Origin: an uncultured Subdoligranulum sp.
GTDB taxonomy: Bacteria; Bacillota; Clostridia; Oscillospirales; Ruminococcaceae
DNA length: 64,000 bases
Direction of reading: 5' to 3'
Assembly (NCBI GenBank): GCA_900545545.1
Contig: UQZO01000005.1
Coordinates: 62,001 to 126,000, forward strand
Shown: one piece after another, positions 52,749-59,757 of the stretch
Layout of the letters: every line of letters begins with the position of its first letter
Numbering within the stretch: position 1 is the stretch's first letter
Position numbers and translations under genes: made by a program
Notes under the pieces: model-generated
The model's input: the letters and a program-made list of their open reading frames with translations, nothing else
Told to the model about the DNA's origin: nothing
Database searches by the model: none

Positions 52749-53126
52749 TCACACCTCCTGATCGTGGGCGGCATCCAGCAAGGCGCGGATCTCGGCAGCT
52801 TCGGCTTCGCTGATGGGCTTGGCGCTCAAAAACGCCGCCACAAACCGGGGCAGGCTGCCGCCAAAGGTTTTGTCCACCACGGCGGCACTCTCGGCACACT
52901 GGACGGCCTGCTTGGCCACCAGGCTGGTGACGGTGCCGCCGGCATTTTGCAGCACACCGCGCTCGCAAAGCTTTTTCAGCACCGTGTAGGTGGTGCTCTT
53001 TTTCCAGCCCAGGGCGTCGGCGGCCAGCGCTACCAGCTGCCCGCTGGGCAGCGGCTCGTGGTCCCACACCAGGCAGGCAAAGCGATATTCACCTTCGGCC
53101 AGGCGCAGCGGTTCCTGTACAGACAT
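52749..53126 (-). CDS. BlaI/MecI-family repressor
   Basis: 125 residues: N-terminal winged helix with LAEGEYRFACLVWDHEPL and KKSTTYTVLKKLCERGVL (recognition helix), then a dimerisation helix region. BlaI proteins repress beta-lactam or metal resistance genes and are inactivated by cleavage by a cognate M56 protease. Two M56 fusion genes follow directly. The promoter carries an ATAGACT-type operator over its -10, consistent with autorepression. ATG 53126 follows AAGGAGGG. Confidence 0.92.
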   Translation of the reverse strand: MSVQEPLRLAEGEYRFACLVWDHEPLPSGQLVALAADALGWKKSTTYTVLKKLCERGVLQNAGGTVTSLVAKQAVQCAESAAVVDKTFGGSLPRFVAAFLSAKPISEAEAAEIRALLDAAHDQEV

Positions 53127-53152
53127 CGGGAACCCTCCTTTCGGTCGATTAC

Positions 53153-53201
53153 TATAGACTTTTTACAGTTTTAGTCTATCACAATAGACCAATTCTGTCA
53201 A
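53153..53201 (-). promoter_or_regulatory. blaI promoter with three-part ATAGAC operator
   Basis: Minus-strand TTGACA (53196-53201) and TAGACT (53173-53178), spacer 17. Plus-strand motifs TATAGACT (53153-53160), AGTCTATC (53173-53180) and AATAGACC (53183-53190) form two overlapping inverted repeats, one across the -10. Confidence 0.7.
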
Positions 53202-53203
53202 GA

Positions 53204-53232
53204 AAAAGCAGGGGCCTTTTTGGTCCCTGCTT
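53204..53232 (-). terminator. Terminator of the MFS gene
   Basis: Minus strand AAGCAGGGACC, five A, GGCCCCTGCTT with one mismatch, then TTTTTC. Confidence 0.75.
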
Positions 53233-53238
53233 CGTGGA

Positions 53239-54384
53239 TTATACAAGGTTGGTGCGCCGCCGCCAGTATCCCAGCAGCGCCAGTGCCGCCAGCCCCGCTG
53301 CCGCGCCAAAAACAAAAGCCAGCCGCAGGTCCCACTGGGCCAGGGCACCAAAGGCCAGGTTGCCGATGATGGCCATGCCGTCGATGATCATGGCGTGGAT
53401 GCTCAGGGCGGTGGCGCGGTTTTGGGTCCGCACCTGCCGGTTTTGCAGCTGCGCCTGGAACGGCTGGAACAGGCTGTTGGACAGCTGCAGCAGCCAGATA
53501 CTCCCCACCGAGAGCAGCGCCCGGTCGGTGAAGGCCAGCACGGCACAGGCCAGCGCAGGCACCAGGCAGAAGAGCCGGGCGGCGCGTTTTGCGCCGGTGC
53601 GGCGGGTGACGGCCGCCGACCAGACCCCGCAGAGCCCCAGCAGGGTGGCGGCGATATAGACGGCACCGATGGCGGTACTGTCCATGCCGCAGCGCTCATA
53701 CTGCAATTGATTGAGAAAGACCGTGACGGTCTGGTGGACCTCGGTGAGCAGCCCCACGGCCAGAAGAAAGACCAGCAGGCCCGGCGTGGTCAGGGTGGAG
53801 CGCAGGGTAGCGGCAAAGGATTCCCGTTCTTTGGCCTGGGCCGGCGCCGGGTGCACTTCGGTGAGGCCCAGGCTCAGCAGCGCCGCCGCCCCGTAGCTGA
53901 AGACGGTGAGCAGGGCTGCCAGGCGGTAGTTTTCCCCCACAAAGAGGGTGTACACCGCCGAGGCCGTCAGCAGCCCCGCCATGCCCAGACTTTCGTAGAC
54001 GCCAAAGACATGCTGGCTGTTTTCCGGCCCGGCACAGAGGTAGAGAATGCTGGTATCCACGCCGGACAGCCCGGCGATGACCACGCTGAGCAGCACCCGC
54101 TCGACGAGAAAACCGCCGAAGCCCGTCGCCTGCCAGAAAACGATCTTGGACAAAAAGTACAGCCAGCAGCAGACCACCATGGTGCGCTTGTAGCCGATGC
54201 GGTCGGCCACCACGCCCCAGGGCACCTCCAGCGCGATGCACAGCGCGTAGGAGATGCTTTCGATCAGGGTGATCTGAAAGATGGTCACCCCCTGGGCCTG
54301 GCGGTAGAGGGTGGAGATGGCACCGTAAAACACCATGCCCTGCAAAAAGGTCATGGCATAGAGCAGATAGATATTGCGTTTCAC
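53239..54384 (-). CDS. MFS transporter with structured leader
   Basis: 381 residues with about eleven to twelve helices. The loop after helix two reads GVVADRIGYKRTMVV, the standard MFS A motif (G-x3-D-R-x-G-x-K/R). No family-specific motif lets me name the substrate; similar small Firmicute carriers are drug or metabolite exporters. GTG 54384 is preferred with AAAGGA at 9 bases; an upstream frame of 12 codons crosses the leader hairpin. It has its own promoter inside the arsC end and a leader of about 140 bases with a three-tier hairpin directly before the ribosome site. Confidence 0.88.
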   Translation of the reverse strand: MKRNIYLLYAMTFLQGMVFYGAISTLYRQAQGVTIFQITLIESISYALCIALEVPWGVVADRIGYKRTMVVCCWLYFLSKIVFWQATGFGGFLVERVLLSVVIAGLSGVDTSILYLCAGPENSQHVFGVYESLGMAGLLTASAVYTLFVGENYRLAALLTVFSYGAAALLSLGLTEVHPAPAQAKERESFAATLRSTLTTPGLLVFLLAVGLLTEVHQTVTVFLNQLQYERCGMDSTAIGAVYIAATLLGLCGVWSAAVTRRTGAKRAARLFCLVPALACAVLAFTDRALLSVGSIWLLQLSNSLFQPFQAQLQNRQVRTQNRATALSIHAMIIDGMAIIGNLAFGALAQWDLRLAFVFGAAAGLAALALLGYWRRRTNLV

Positions 54385-54401
54385 AAAAAATCGTCCTTTC
54401 C

Positions 54402-54474
54402 AAAAGAGTGCGAAACACACACGGCAAACAGGCGCCGGGATGCGGCGCCTGAAGGTGCGTTTTCAACCTCTTTT
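54402..54474 (-). promoter_or_regulatory. Three-tier hairpin in the MFS leader
   Basis: Outer arms AAAAGAG (54402-54408) with CTCTTTT (54468-54474), middle arms GAAACACAC with GTGCGTTTTC (imperfect) and inner arms CAGGCGCCG (54429-54437) with CGGCGCCTG (54443-54451). On the minus strand the inner stem is followed by TTTGCCG. The ribosome site follows immediately. Confidence 0.65.
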
Positions 54475-54528
54475 AGATAGGACGATGCATTGCAGTTTTT
54501 CCTGCCTTATTCATAAAAGGATACAGTC

Positions 54529-54557
54529 AGTATACCACGGCAGCGGGGCGGCGTCAA
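54529..54557 (-). promoter_or_regulatory. Promoter of the MFS gene
   Basis: Minus-strand TTGACG (54552-54557) and TATACT (54529-54534), spacer 17; the -35 overlaps the arsC stop codon. Confidence 0.75.
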
Positions 54558-54961
54558 TCGTCGGTGCGCAGTTCCTCCCGCAGAAGGCGGACCCGGCGCT
54601 GGATCTCGTCGATGACGGCGTGGAAGGCGGCATCCTCCTGCCCCGTGGGGTCGGGCAGGCCCCAGTCCTCCCGCCGGGTACAGGGCAGCATGGGGCACTG
54701 CACGTTGCAGCCCATGGTGATGACCACATCCACCGGCGGCAGCTCGCTCAGAAGCTTGCTGCGCTGGGTGGCTGCCATGTCCACACCGTACCGGGCTTTC
54801 ACCAGCCGCACGGCGTCGGGGTTGATGGCGGGCTTGGTCTCGGTACCGGCAGAGTAGCTCTCAAAGGTATCGGCGGCCAGCAGACGGCCCAGGGCTTCAG
54901 CGATCTGGCTGCGGCAGGAATTGTGCACGCAGATAAAGGCTACTTTCGGTTTGGTACTCAT
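54554..54961 (-). CDS. arsC: Arsenate reductase, low-molecular-weight phosphatase type
   Basis: 135 residues. Catalytic P-loop FICVHNSCRSQIAEA (Cys-x5-Arg) and the two further redox cysteines in TMGCNVQCPMLPC, as in thioredoxin-coupled ArsC; PDPTG follows as the Asp loop. It reduces arsenate to arsenite in the cytosol. The ATG overlaps the thioredoxin-like gene stop by 4 bases. Last gene of the ars operon. No ArsB or Acr3 arsenite pump is present next to it. Confidence 0.93.
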   Translation of the reverse strand: MSTKPKVAFICVHNSCRSQIAEALGRLLAADTFESYSAGTETKPAINPDAVRLVKARYGVDMAATQRSKLLSELPPVDVVITMGCNVQCPMLPCTRREDWGLPDPTGQEDAAFHAVIDEIQRRVRLLREELRTDD

Positions 54962-55254
54962 GCCTGTTCCCGCGCTTTCACAATCAGGTCCTTGGCTTCC
55001 TCCTTGGTGAGCACCCGGCCGCTGGCCACCACTTTGCCGTCCACCATCAGGGCGGGGGTGTGCATCACGCCGCAGGCCGCAATCTCGCCAAAATCGGTGA
55101 TATGGCCCACTTCCTGGGGCAGGCCCAGTTCCGCCAGCGCCGCTTTGGCCGCGGCTTCCAGCGCGCGGCAGTTGGCACAGCCGCCGCCCAGTACCTTGAC
55201 GGCCTCGTTGCCGGTTTCTTTTTGGACGGATTCCTTTTTGCCAAACAGTTTCAT
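54958..55254 (-). CDS. Small thioredoxin-like protein (TM0996/MTH895 type)
   Basis: 98 residues with the redox motif GGGCANCRALEAAA (CANC), the cis-proline in MHTPALMVDG and a short thioredoxin fold. Proteins of this group often sit beside ArsP-type permeases. It may reduce ArsC or deliver metal(loid)s to the permease; both ideas are inferred from context. Start ATG 55254 with AGGAGG upstream; 17 bases after the permease gene. Confidence 0.9.
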   Translation of the reverse strand: MKLFGKKESVQKETGNEAVKVLGGGCANCRALEAAAKAALAELGLPQEVGHITDFGEIAACGVMHTPALMVDGKVVASGRVLTKEEAKDLIVKAREQA

Positions 55255-55271
55255 AGTACGTTCCTCCTGTT

Positions 55272-56273
55272 TCAGATCAAAACAAATTGTAAAAGGTTGA
55301 AAAGGTAGCCTACAAGGATGATCCCCACCACGCAGATGCCCACAAAGAGCGCCAGCAGTTTGGGTTTGACCACCTTACGCAACAGAATCAGCGACGGCAG
55401 CGACAGGGTGGTGACTGCCATCATAAAGGAAAGCACGGTGCCCAGCTGGGCGCCCTTGGCCAGCAGTGCTTCGGCCACCGGGATGGTGCCGAAAATATCG
55501 GCGTACATCGGCACACCCACCACCACCGCGGCCAGCACGCCGAAGGGGTTGCCGGAACCCAGCACTGTTTCCACCCAGGTCTGGGGAATCCAGTTGTGGA
55601 TGACGGCGCCTACACCCACGCCCACCAGCAGGTAGGGCAGCACCTTGCGGTAGGTGGAAAGGGCCTGCCCCTTGGCATATTGCAGCCGGTCGGCGGTGGT
55701 AAGGGTGGGTGCATCCAGGTCTACCCCGCTGCCCGCATGGGCCAGGGGTTCCAGATAGGATTCCATGTGCAGCGATTCAATCAGGGTGCCGCCGGCCACC
55801 GCCACCACCAGCCCCAGCACCACATAGGCCGCTGCCACCTTGATGCCAAAGATGCCGGTGAGCAGCACCAGGCTGCCCAGATCCACCATGGGGGAGGAGA
55901 TCAGGAAAGAAAAGGTGACGCCCAGGGGCAGCCCCGCCCCCGTAAAGCCGATGAAGATGGGGATGGAGGAGCAGGAGCAGAAGGGCGTGACGGTGCCCAG
56001 CAGCGCGGCCACCGTGTTGGCGGCAAGGCCATGGAACCGGCCCATGATGCGGCGGCTGCGCTCCGGCGGGAAATAACTTTGAATCCAGGAGATGCCGAAG
56101 ATCAGCACCAGCAGCAGCACACTGATTTTGATGGTATCGTAGAAGAAAAACTGCACACTGCCGCCGAGGCGACCGGCGGTATCCAGCCCCAGCGCCGTGA
56201 ACAGCTTGCCCACCAGCGTGTTGAGCCACTGCATTCCCAGCACCTGATTTTGGAAAAACAGCCAGAGATTCAT
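55272..56273 (-). CDS. arsP: ArsP-type permease
   Basis: 333 residues with about eight helices. The family signature TPFCSCSSIPIFIGFTGAGLP, read in parts, contains the paired cysteines expected to bind trivalent arsenicals; ISSPMVDLGSL and VGVPMYADIFGTIPVAEAL repeat the pattern in the second half. Known ArsP proteins export methylated or aromatic trivalent arsenicals; related permeases may move other metals. Second gene of the ars operon, with GGGGG before ATG 56273 and a second ArsR-type operator just upstream. Confidence 0.88.
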   Translation of the reverse strand: MNLWLFFQNQVLGMQWLNTLVGKLFTALGLDTAGRLGGSVQFFFYDTIKISVLLLVLIFGISWIQSYFPPERSRRIMGRFHGLAANTVAALLGTVTPFCSCSSIPIFIGFTGAGLPLGVTFSFLISSPMVDLGSLVLLTGIFGIKVAAAYVVLGLVVAVAGGTLIESLHMESYLEPLAHAGSGVDLDAPTLTTADRLQYAKGQALSTYRKVLPYLLVGVGVGAVIHNWIPQTWVETVLGSGNPFGVLAAVVVGVPMYADIFGTIPVAEALLAKGAQLGTVLSFMMAVTTLSLPSLILLRKVVKPKLLALFVGICVVGIILVGYLFNLLQFVLI

Positions 56274-56293
56274 TGGGAAGCCCCCTTTTTGTC

Positions 56294-56313
56294 ATATCAA
56301 GATTTTTTGATGT
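56294..56313 (-). promoter_or_regulatory. Second ArsR-type operator, before arsP
   Basis: Plus strand ATATCAA (56294-56300), six bases, TTGATGT (56307-56313); six of seven positions pair. It copies the operator ahead of arsR and lies after the arsR terminator. Confidence 0.6.
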
Positions 56314-56330
56314 TTGTGCCGGTAAAAAAC

Positions 56331-56345
56331 GCCGCACCGGGCGGC
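56331..56345 (-). terminator. Terminator at the end of arsR
   Basis: GCCGC (56331-56335) and GCGGC (56341-56345), flanked by A and T runs; on the minus strand it is followed by GTTTTTTACC. It begins at the arsR stop codon. Confidence 0.6.
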
Positions 56346-56349
56346 ATTT

Positions 56350-56661
56350 TTACCGTTGGCAGCACCCACAGGCAGGTGCCTGGGCCGCGGGGGTGGTCAG
56401 GGCCAGCAGCCGCTGCACAGCCCGGGTCTGGCCTTCGGCGCTGAGGCGGTAATGGGTCCACTTGCCCTCCTGCCGGGCCAGTACCAGCCCCGATTCGCAC
56501 AGGATCTTCATGTGGTAGGAAAGCCCCGACTGGGTCAGCGCCAGGGGTTCCTGCAGTTTGCAGGCGCACTTCTCACCGCTGCGCAGCTGTTCCAGAATGG
56601 CCAGCCGCTTGGGGTCGCACAGGGCTTTGAAGATTCTGGCGTCCTGCTCGTAGGAATCCAT
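56350..56661 (-). CDS. arsR: ArsR-family arsenic-responsive repressor
   Basis: 103 residues. Winged helix with ALCDPKRLAILEQL and LTQSGLSYHMKILCESGLV; metal-binding motif EKCACKLQE corresponds to the ELCVCDL site of classical ArsR, so arsenite or antimonite is the probable inducer. Three more cysteines lie in the tail (ACGCCQR), which might add a second site. ATG 56661 is chosen with GAGG at 8 bases. First gene of the ars operon; the operator overlaps its promoter. Confidence 0.93.
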   Translation of the reverse strand: MDSYEQDARIFKALCDPKRLAILEQLRSGEKCACKLQEPLALTQSGLSYHMKILCESGLVLARQEGKWTHYRLSAEGQTRAVQRLLALTTPAAQAPACGCCQR

Positions 56662-56673
56662 GGCTTGCACCTC

Positions 56674-56724
56674 ACATCAAAATTTCTTGATGTATAGTAT
56701 AAGCCGGTGTGCCCCGGTTGTCAA
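56674..56724 (-). promoter_or_regulatory. arsR promoter and ArsR operator
   Basis: Minus-strand TTGACA (56719-56724) and TATACT (56696-56701), spacer 17. The perfect inverted repeat ACATCAA (56674-56680), six bases, TTGATGT (56687-56693) lies just after the -10. Confidence 0.8.
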
Positions 56725-56753
56725 GGCGGAACTGTAACTTTTTTGTGCAGGGA

Positions 56754-56782
56754 TTGTAACGGCGGCGGCGCGCGGGTATACT
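56754..56782 (+). promoter_or_regulatory. Promoter of the bile salt hydrolase-like gene
   Basis: TTGTAA (56754-56759) and TATACT (56777-56782), spacer 17, about 30 bases before the start. Confidence 0.7.
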
Positions 56783-56815
56783 GGAAGAAAAGCCAACCGG
56801 CAAGGAGGCACTGCC

Positions 56816-57790
56816 ATGTGTACCAGCATTTCCTTTTGTGACCGCGGACTCTACGGGCGCAACCTCGACCTGGAATACCATTTTGGGGAACAGGTGGTCA
56901 TCACCCCGCGGGCGTATCCCTTTACTTTTCACCACAGCGAACCGCTGACCAGCCACCATGCGATGATCGGCATGGCCAGTGTGGCACAGAACACGCCGCT
57001 TTATGCCGAGGCCGCCAACGAGGCGGGGCTGTATATGGCAGGGCTGTACTTTCCCGGCAACGCCCACTATTTTGAAGAACCGGACCCCGGGTACCTGAAC
57101 CTGGCGCCCTATGAGCTGATTCCCGCCGTGCTGGGGCGCTGCGCCACCGCCGCCGAGGCGCGTGCCCTGCTGGAAACCGTGCGGCTGGCGGCCATTCCCT
57201 TTGCGCCGGGGTACCCGCTGGCGGCACTGCACTGGCAGGTAGCCGGGCCGGACGGCAGCTTTATTGCCGAACCCATGGAGGACGGGCTGCATTTCTGCGA
57301 CGACGTGGCCGGGGTGCTGACCAACAATCCCCCCTACCCCTACCAGGTGATGAACCTGAACAACTACCGCGGTCTTTCGCCCCGCACGCCGGAGAATACC
57401 TTCGCCCCGGCGCTGGACCTGAAGGTGTACGGCCAGGGCTTTGGCGGGCTGGGCCTGCCGGGGGATGTCTCCCCCATGTCCCGGTTTGTGCGGGTGGCTT
57501 TCTGCAAGCAGCACGCCGTTTTCCCGGACAGCCGCGACGGCCAGGTGACACAGTTCTTCCACCTGCTGGATGCGGTATCCATGGTGCGGGGCACCGTCAT
57601 CACCCCCGAGGGCCGCTGCGACGAAACCACCTACTCCTGCTGCTATGATGCCAAGGAGCGGGTGTATTACTACAAAACCTACGACAGCGGCTGCCTGCAC
57701 GGCGTGCGGCTGACGGAAGAACTGGCCGGCGGCGATGCGCTGCACTGCTACCCGCTGGCAGACAAGCCCCAGTTTGTGTGGGACAACTAA
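56816..57790 (+). CDS. bsh: Bile salt hydrolase-like choloylglycine hydrolase
   Basis: 324 residues, normal length. Ntn-hydrolase nucleophile Cys2 (MCTSISF), Arg and Asp in YGRNLDLEY, Asn in EAANEAGLYMAGL followed by YFPGNA, Asn in LTNNPPYPYQ and Arg in PMSRFVR: the complete active-site set of the family. Gram-positive members remove glycine or taurine from bile acids in the cytosol; penicillin V acylases share most residues, so activity is predicted, not certain. AAGGAGG lies 9 bases before ATG 56816, and the initiator Met must be removed. Single gene with promoter and terminator. Confidence 0.9.
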   Translation: MCTSISFCDRGLYGRNLDLEYHFGEQVVITPRAYPFTFHHSEPLTSHHAMIGMASVAQNTPLYAEAANEAGLYMAGLYFPGNAHYFEEPDPGYLNLAPYELIPAVLGRCATAAEARALLETVRLAAIPFAPGYPLAALHWQVAGPDGSFIAEPMEDGLHFCDDVAGVLTNNPPYPYQVMNLNNYRGLSPRTPENTFAPALDLKVYGQGFGGLGLPGDVSPMSRFVRVAFCKQHAVFPDSRDGQVTQFFHLLDAVSMVRGTVITPEGRCDETTYSCCYDAKERVYYYKTYDSGCLHGVRLTEELAGGDALHCYPLADKPQFVWDN

Positions 57791-57793
57791 AAA

Positions 57794-57820
57794 ATCCCGC
57801 CGGGTCATGCCGGACGGGAT
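57794..57820 (+). terminator. Terminator of the bile salt hydrolase-like gene
   Basis: ATCCCG (57794-57799) with CGGGAT (57815-57820) and inner CCGG / CCGG, followed by GGTTTTT. It lies inside the apparent end of the anti-sigma frame on the other strand. Confidence 0.7.
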
Positions 57821-58623
57821 GGTTTTTCCTTTATTCTTCGTGGTGCCCGGCCCCATGGTGGCCGGGCCCTTTTTGTTGCTGGCCTTGCGGCGTATTGTCG
57901 CAGTCCTGCGCCGGGGGCAGAATCCGCCGCCGGTTCGGCTGCCGATTCCCCCGTGGCCGCACCGCCCGAAAGCGCCGCGATGCGGTCCCGGATCTCCCGC
58001 ATGGTCATGCCCTGTACTTCTTCCGGGGTGACGGTGGGGTCCAGCGCCGCCAGCTCCCGGTAGGCGCGGTATTTGCCGTAGGAAAGCCCGCACTCGTGGG
58101 CTTCCTCTACCTCCCGGGTACCGGCCTGGTAGCAGTGGGTGTTCCGATGCGCTTCGGCACAGGATTCCACCCCCGCCAGCATTTGGGCGCAGCGGGTGTC
58201 ATCATCCCCGATGACCCCGATCTCCACCACCGCATCCTGTTCCACCAGCGCCGTGATGGTCTCGCTCTGCAAAATGGTTTCCACCGCCTGGGTGTAGGTG
58301 AGATTTTTAACATCCAGCGTCTCGGCCAGGGCGGTACCGTCGTCGTTCCACCCCTGTACCGAGATGACCCGGTCAAACCGGTTGATGCCCAGTTCCAGCG
58401 AGGGGTTGACGTCGATGCTGATATGGGCGGTGGGGGTCAGGTACAGCCAACCGCCCCCCAGCACCACCACCGCCGCACAGGCAGCGGTGGCCAGCGCCAG
58501 CCGTACCGGCCGGGCGGGTGAGCGCTGCCGCCGGGCACGGCGAGCCACCGCGGCACGGGCAGCCGCTTTCAGTTCCGGCTCGGCGTGAACGCTGTCAAAC
58601 GCAGCGCGGATTTCCTCATGCAT
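57805..58623 (-). CDS. RsgI-like anti-sigma factor, probably frameshifted near its end
   Basis: 272 residues. Cytosolic N-terminal segment (about 1-40), one membrane helix (about 44-65), then the RsgI-type periplasmic motif AHISIDVNPSLELGINRFD and a helical region with EIRDRIAALSG. Such proteins hold an ECF sigma factor at the membrane. ATG 58623 follows GGGAGG. The end looks wrong: the last 40 residues are Arg-rich and run into a terminator, whereas the next frame gives a Gln/His-rich tail ending GHHGAGHHEE with a stop at 57831-57833. A frameshift around 57930-57960 is likely. Confidence 0.75.
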   Translation of the reverse strand: MHEEIRAAFDSVHAEPELKAAARAAVARRARRQRSPARPVRLALATAACAAVVVLGGGWLYLTPTAHISIDVNPSLELGINRFDRVISVQGWNDDGTALAETLDVKNLTYTQAVETILQSETITALVEQDAVVEIGVIGDDDTRCAQMLAGVESCAEAHRNTHCYQAGTREVEEAHECGLSYGKYRAYRELAALDPTVTPEEVQGMTMREIRDRIAALSGGAATGESAAEPAADSAPGAGLRQYAARPATKRARPPWGRAPRRIKEKPSRPA

Positions 58624-58768
58624 CGTCGTCACCTCCCAGCGTCCGGCGCAGCAGCCCGCGGGCGCGGGTCAGCCGTGTGTAGACGGTATTGACATTCTTG
58701 CCCAGAATCTCCGCAATTTCGGGGACGGTGTAGCCTTCGTAGTAGTGCAGGTAGACTACATCCCGGTA
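58616..58768 (-). pseudogene. Remnant of an ECF sigma factor (region 4 only)
   Basis: The frame ending at the TGA 58616-58618 encodes YRDVVYLHYYEGYTVPEIAE followed by ILGKNVNTVYTRLTRARGLL, the sigma region 4 helix-turn-helix that binds -35 elements. It overlaps the anti-sigma start by 8 bases, the normal operon arrangement. Regions 1 and 2 (about 110 residues) are absent and there is no start codon in the frame back to the stop at 58865. The gene is therefore broken; the breakpoint lies close to 58769-58780. Confidence 0.85.
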
Positions 58769-58824
58769 GCCCCCACCGTACAGGCCAGCGCCGCGGCGGC
58801 AATCATCATCGCTGTTCGTTTCAT
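58756..58824 (-). pseudogene. Signal-peptide stub fused to the sigma remnant
   Basis: ATG 58824 has a perfect AAGGAGG at 8 bases and starts MKRTAMMIAAAALACTVG, an export signal, but the frame stops after 22 codons inside the sigma sequence. It looks like the 5' end of a secreted-protein gene joined to the 3' end of the sigma gene by deletion. Confidence 0.65.
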
Positions 58825-58928
58825 CGCCATTTCCTCCTTGTGCAGGCTGTGGTTTGTTTGCCTTTCACCCTGAATACGAACCGGCGGGGCGAATCCATTC
58901 ACAGCTTTTGGAAATTTTTTCTGATTTT

Positions 58929-58957
58929 ATCTTACCCGTCCCCGTTTTCGCTGTCAA
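58929..58957 (-). promoter_or_regulatory. Promoter ahead of the broken sigma locus
   Basis: Minus-strand TTGACA (58952-58957) and TAAGAT (58929-58934), spacer 17; it would drive the stub and the anti-sigma gene. Confidence 0.6.
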
Positions 58958-58970
58958 CGGGCAGCAAAAG

Positions 58971-58995
58971 GCGGGCACCCGGCCAGGGTGCCCGC
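58971..58995 (-). terminator. Terminator of the PepSY lipoprotein gene
   Basis: GCGGGCACCC / GGGTGCCCGC, 10-bp perfect stem with a 5-base loop, followed on the minus strand by CTTTTGC. Confidence 0.88.
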
Positions 58996-59017
58996 TTTTA
59001 TTGCGCCTTATAAAAGG

Positions 59018-59710
59018 TCAGTCGTCCTGCTCCTGGGAGTAGCTCAGGATCTCGCCGGTGTCGGCGTCGATCTCGTAGTCGTACTCGGTGGTGCCCACCT
59101 TCCAGGAGAATTCGTACACCGTGCGGCCATCGTCGTGGTCGGTTTCCAGTTCCATGGCGCGGGTGTCGGTTTCCACCACACCGGCGTGGTTCAGCGCGAT
59201 CTGCTTGGCCTCATCGGCGGTGACCGCCGTACCCGTAACGGCCTGGGTGCCGTTGTAGTGCTCGGCGTCAAAGTCGTAGGAGAGGATCTCCCCGGTGAGG
59301 GCGTCGATCTCATAGTCGTATTCATCGACGCCGGTATCGGTTTTGCGGATAAATTCCACATCGTACTCGGCACGGCCATCCTCATATTCCAGCTTGACGG
59401 TGACGGCCTGCAGGTCGGTTTCGGCCAGGCCCGCATGGGCCAGCGCGGCGGCCTTGGCAGCCTCCTCACCGATGTACTCGCTGTTGGGGTCGGCGCTGCC
59501 GGCAATGCTGGTGGTGGGTTCGCTGGCCGGGGCGGCCACCGGGGCCTGGGCGGTCGCCTGGGAGGTGGTTTCTTCGGTGTTCATCTCCCCGGTAAGCGGG
59601 GCGGAACTTGCCACATTGCGGCCGTTGAAGGCAGCGGCTTCGGCGCAGCCGGTGAACAGCAGGGCGGCGAAAGCGGCGGTGATCACGAAAGACATGGTGG
59701 ACTTTTTCAT
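59018..59710 (-). CDS. Secreted PepSY-domain lipoprotein
   Basis: 230 residues. Lipoprotein signal ending LLFTGC (Cys near 22), a Ser/Thr/Ala/Pro-rich linker (about 30-75) and two PepSY domains (about 80-150 and 155-228), each ending with the family pattern DYEIDALTGEILSY or DYEIDADTGEILSY. PepSY proteins often inhibit or sense extracellular proteases or act with two-component systems. The gene follows the kinase gene by 75 bases and has its own promoter with an OmpR-type box, so it is probably the main target of that system. Confidence 0.9.
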   Translation of the reverse strand: MKKSTMSFVITAAFAALLFTGCAEAAAFNGRNVASSAPLTGEMNTEETTSQATAQAPVAAPASEPTTSIAGSADPNSEYIGEEAAKAAALAHAGLAETDLQAVTVKLEYEDGRAEYDVEFIRKTDTGVDEYDYEIDALTGEILSYDFDAEHYNGTQAVTGTAVTADEAKQIALNHAGVVETDTRAMELETDHDDGRTVYEFSWKVGTTEYDYEIDADTGEILSYSQEQDD

Positions 59711-59757
59711 CTGTATTTCCTCCTTTGTGGGGGTTGGTTTTCTCTTGTTGTACCTAC

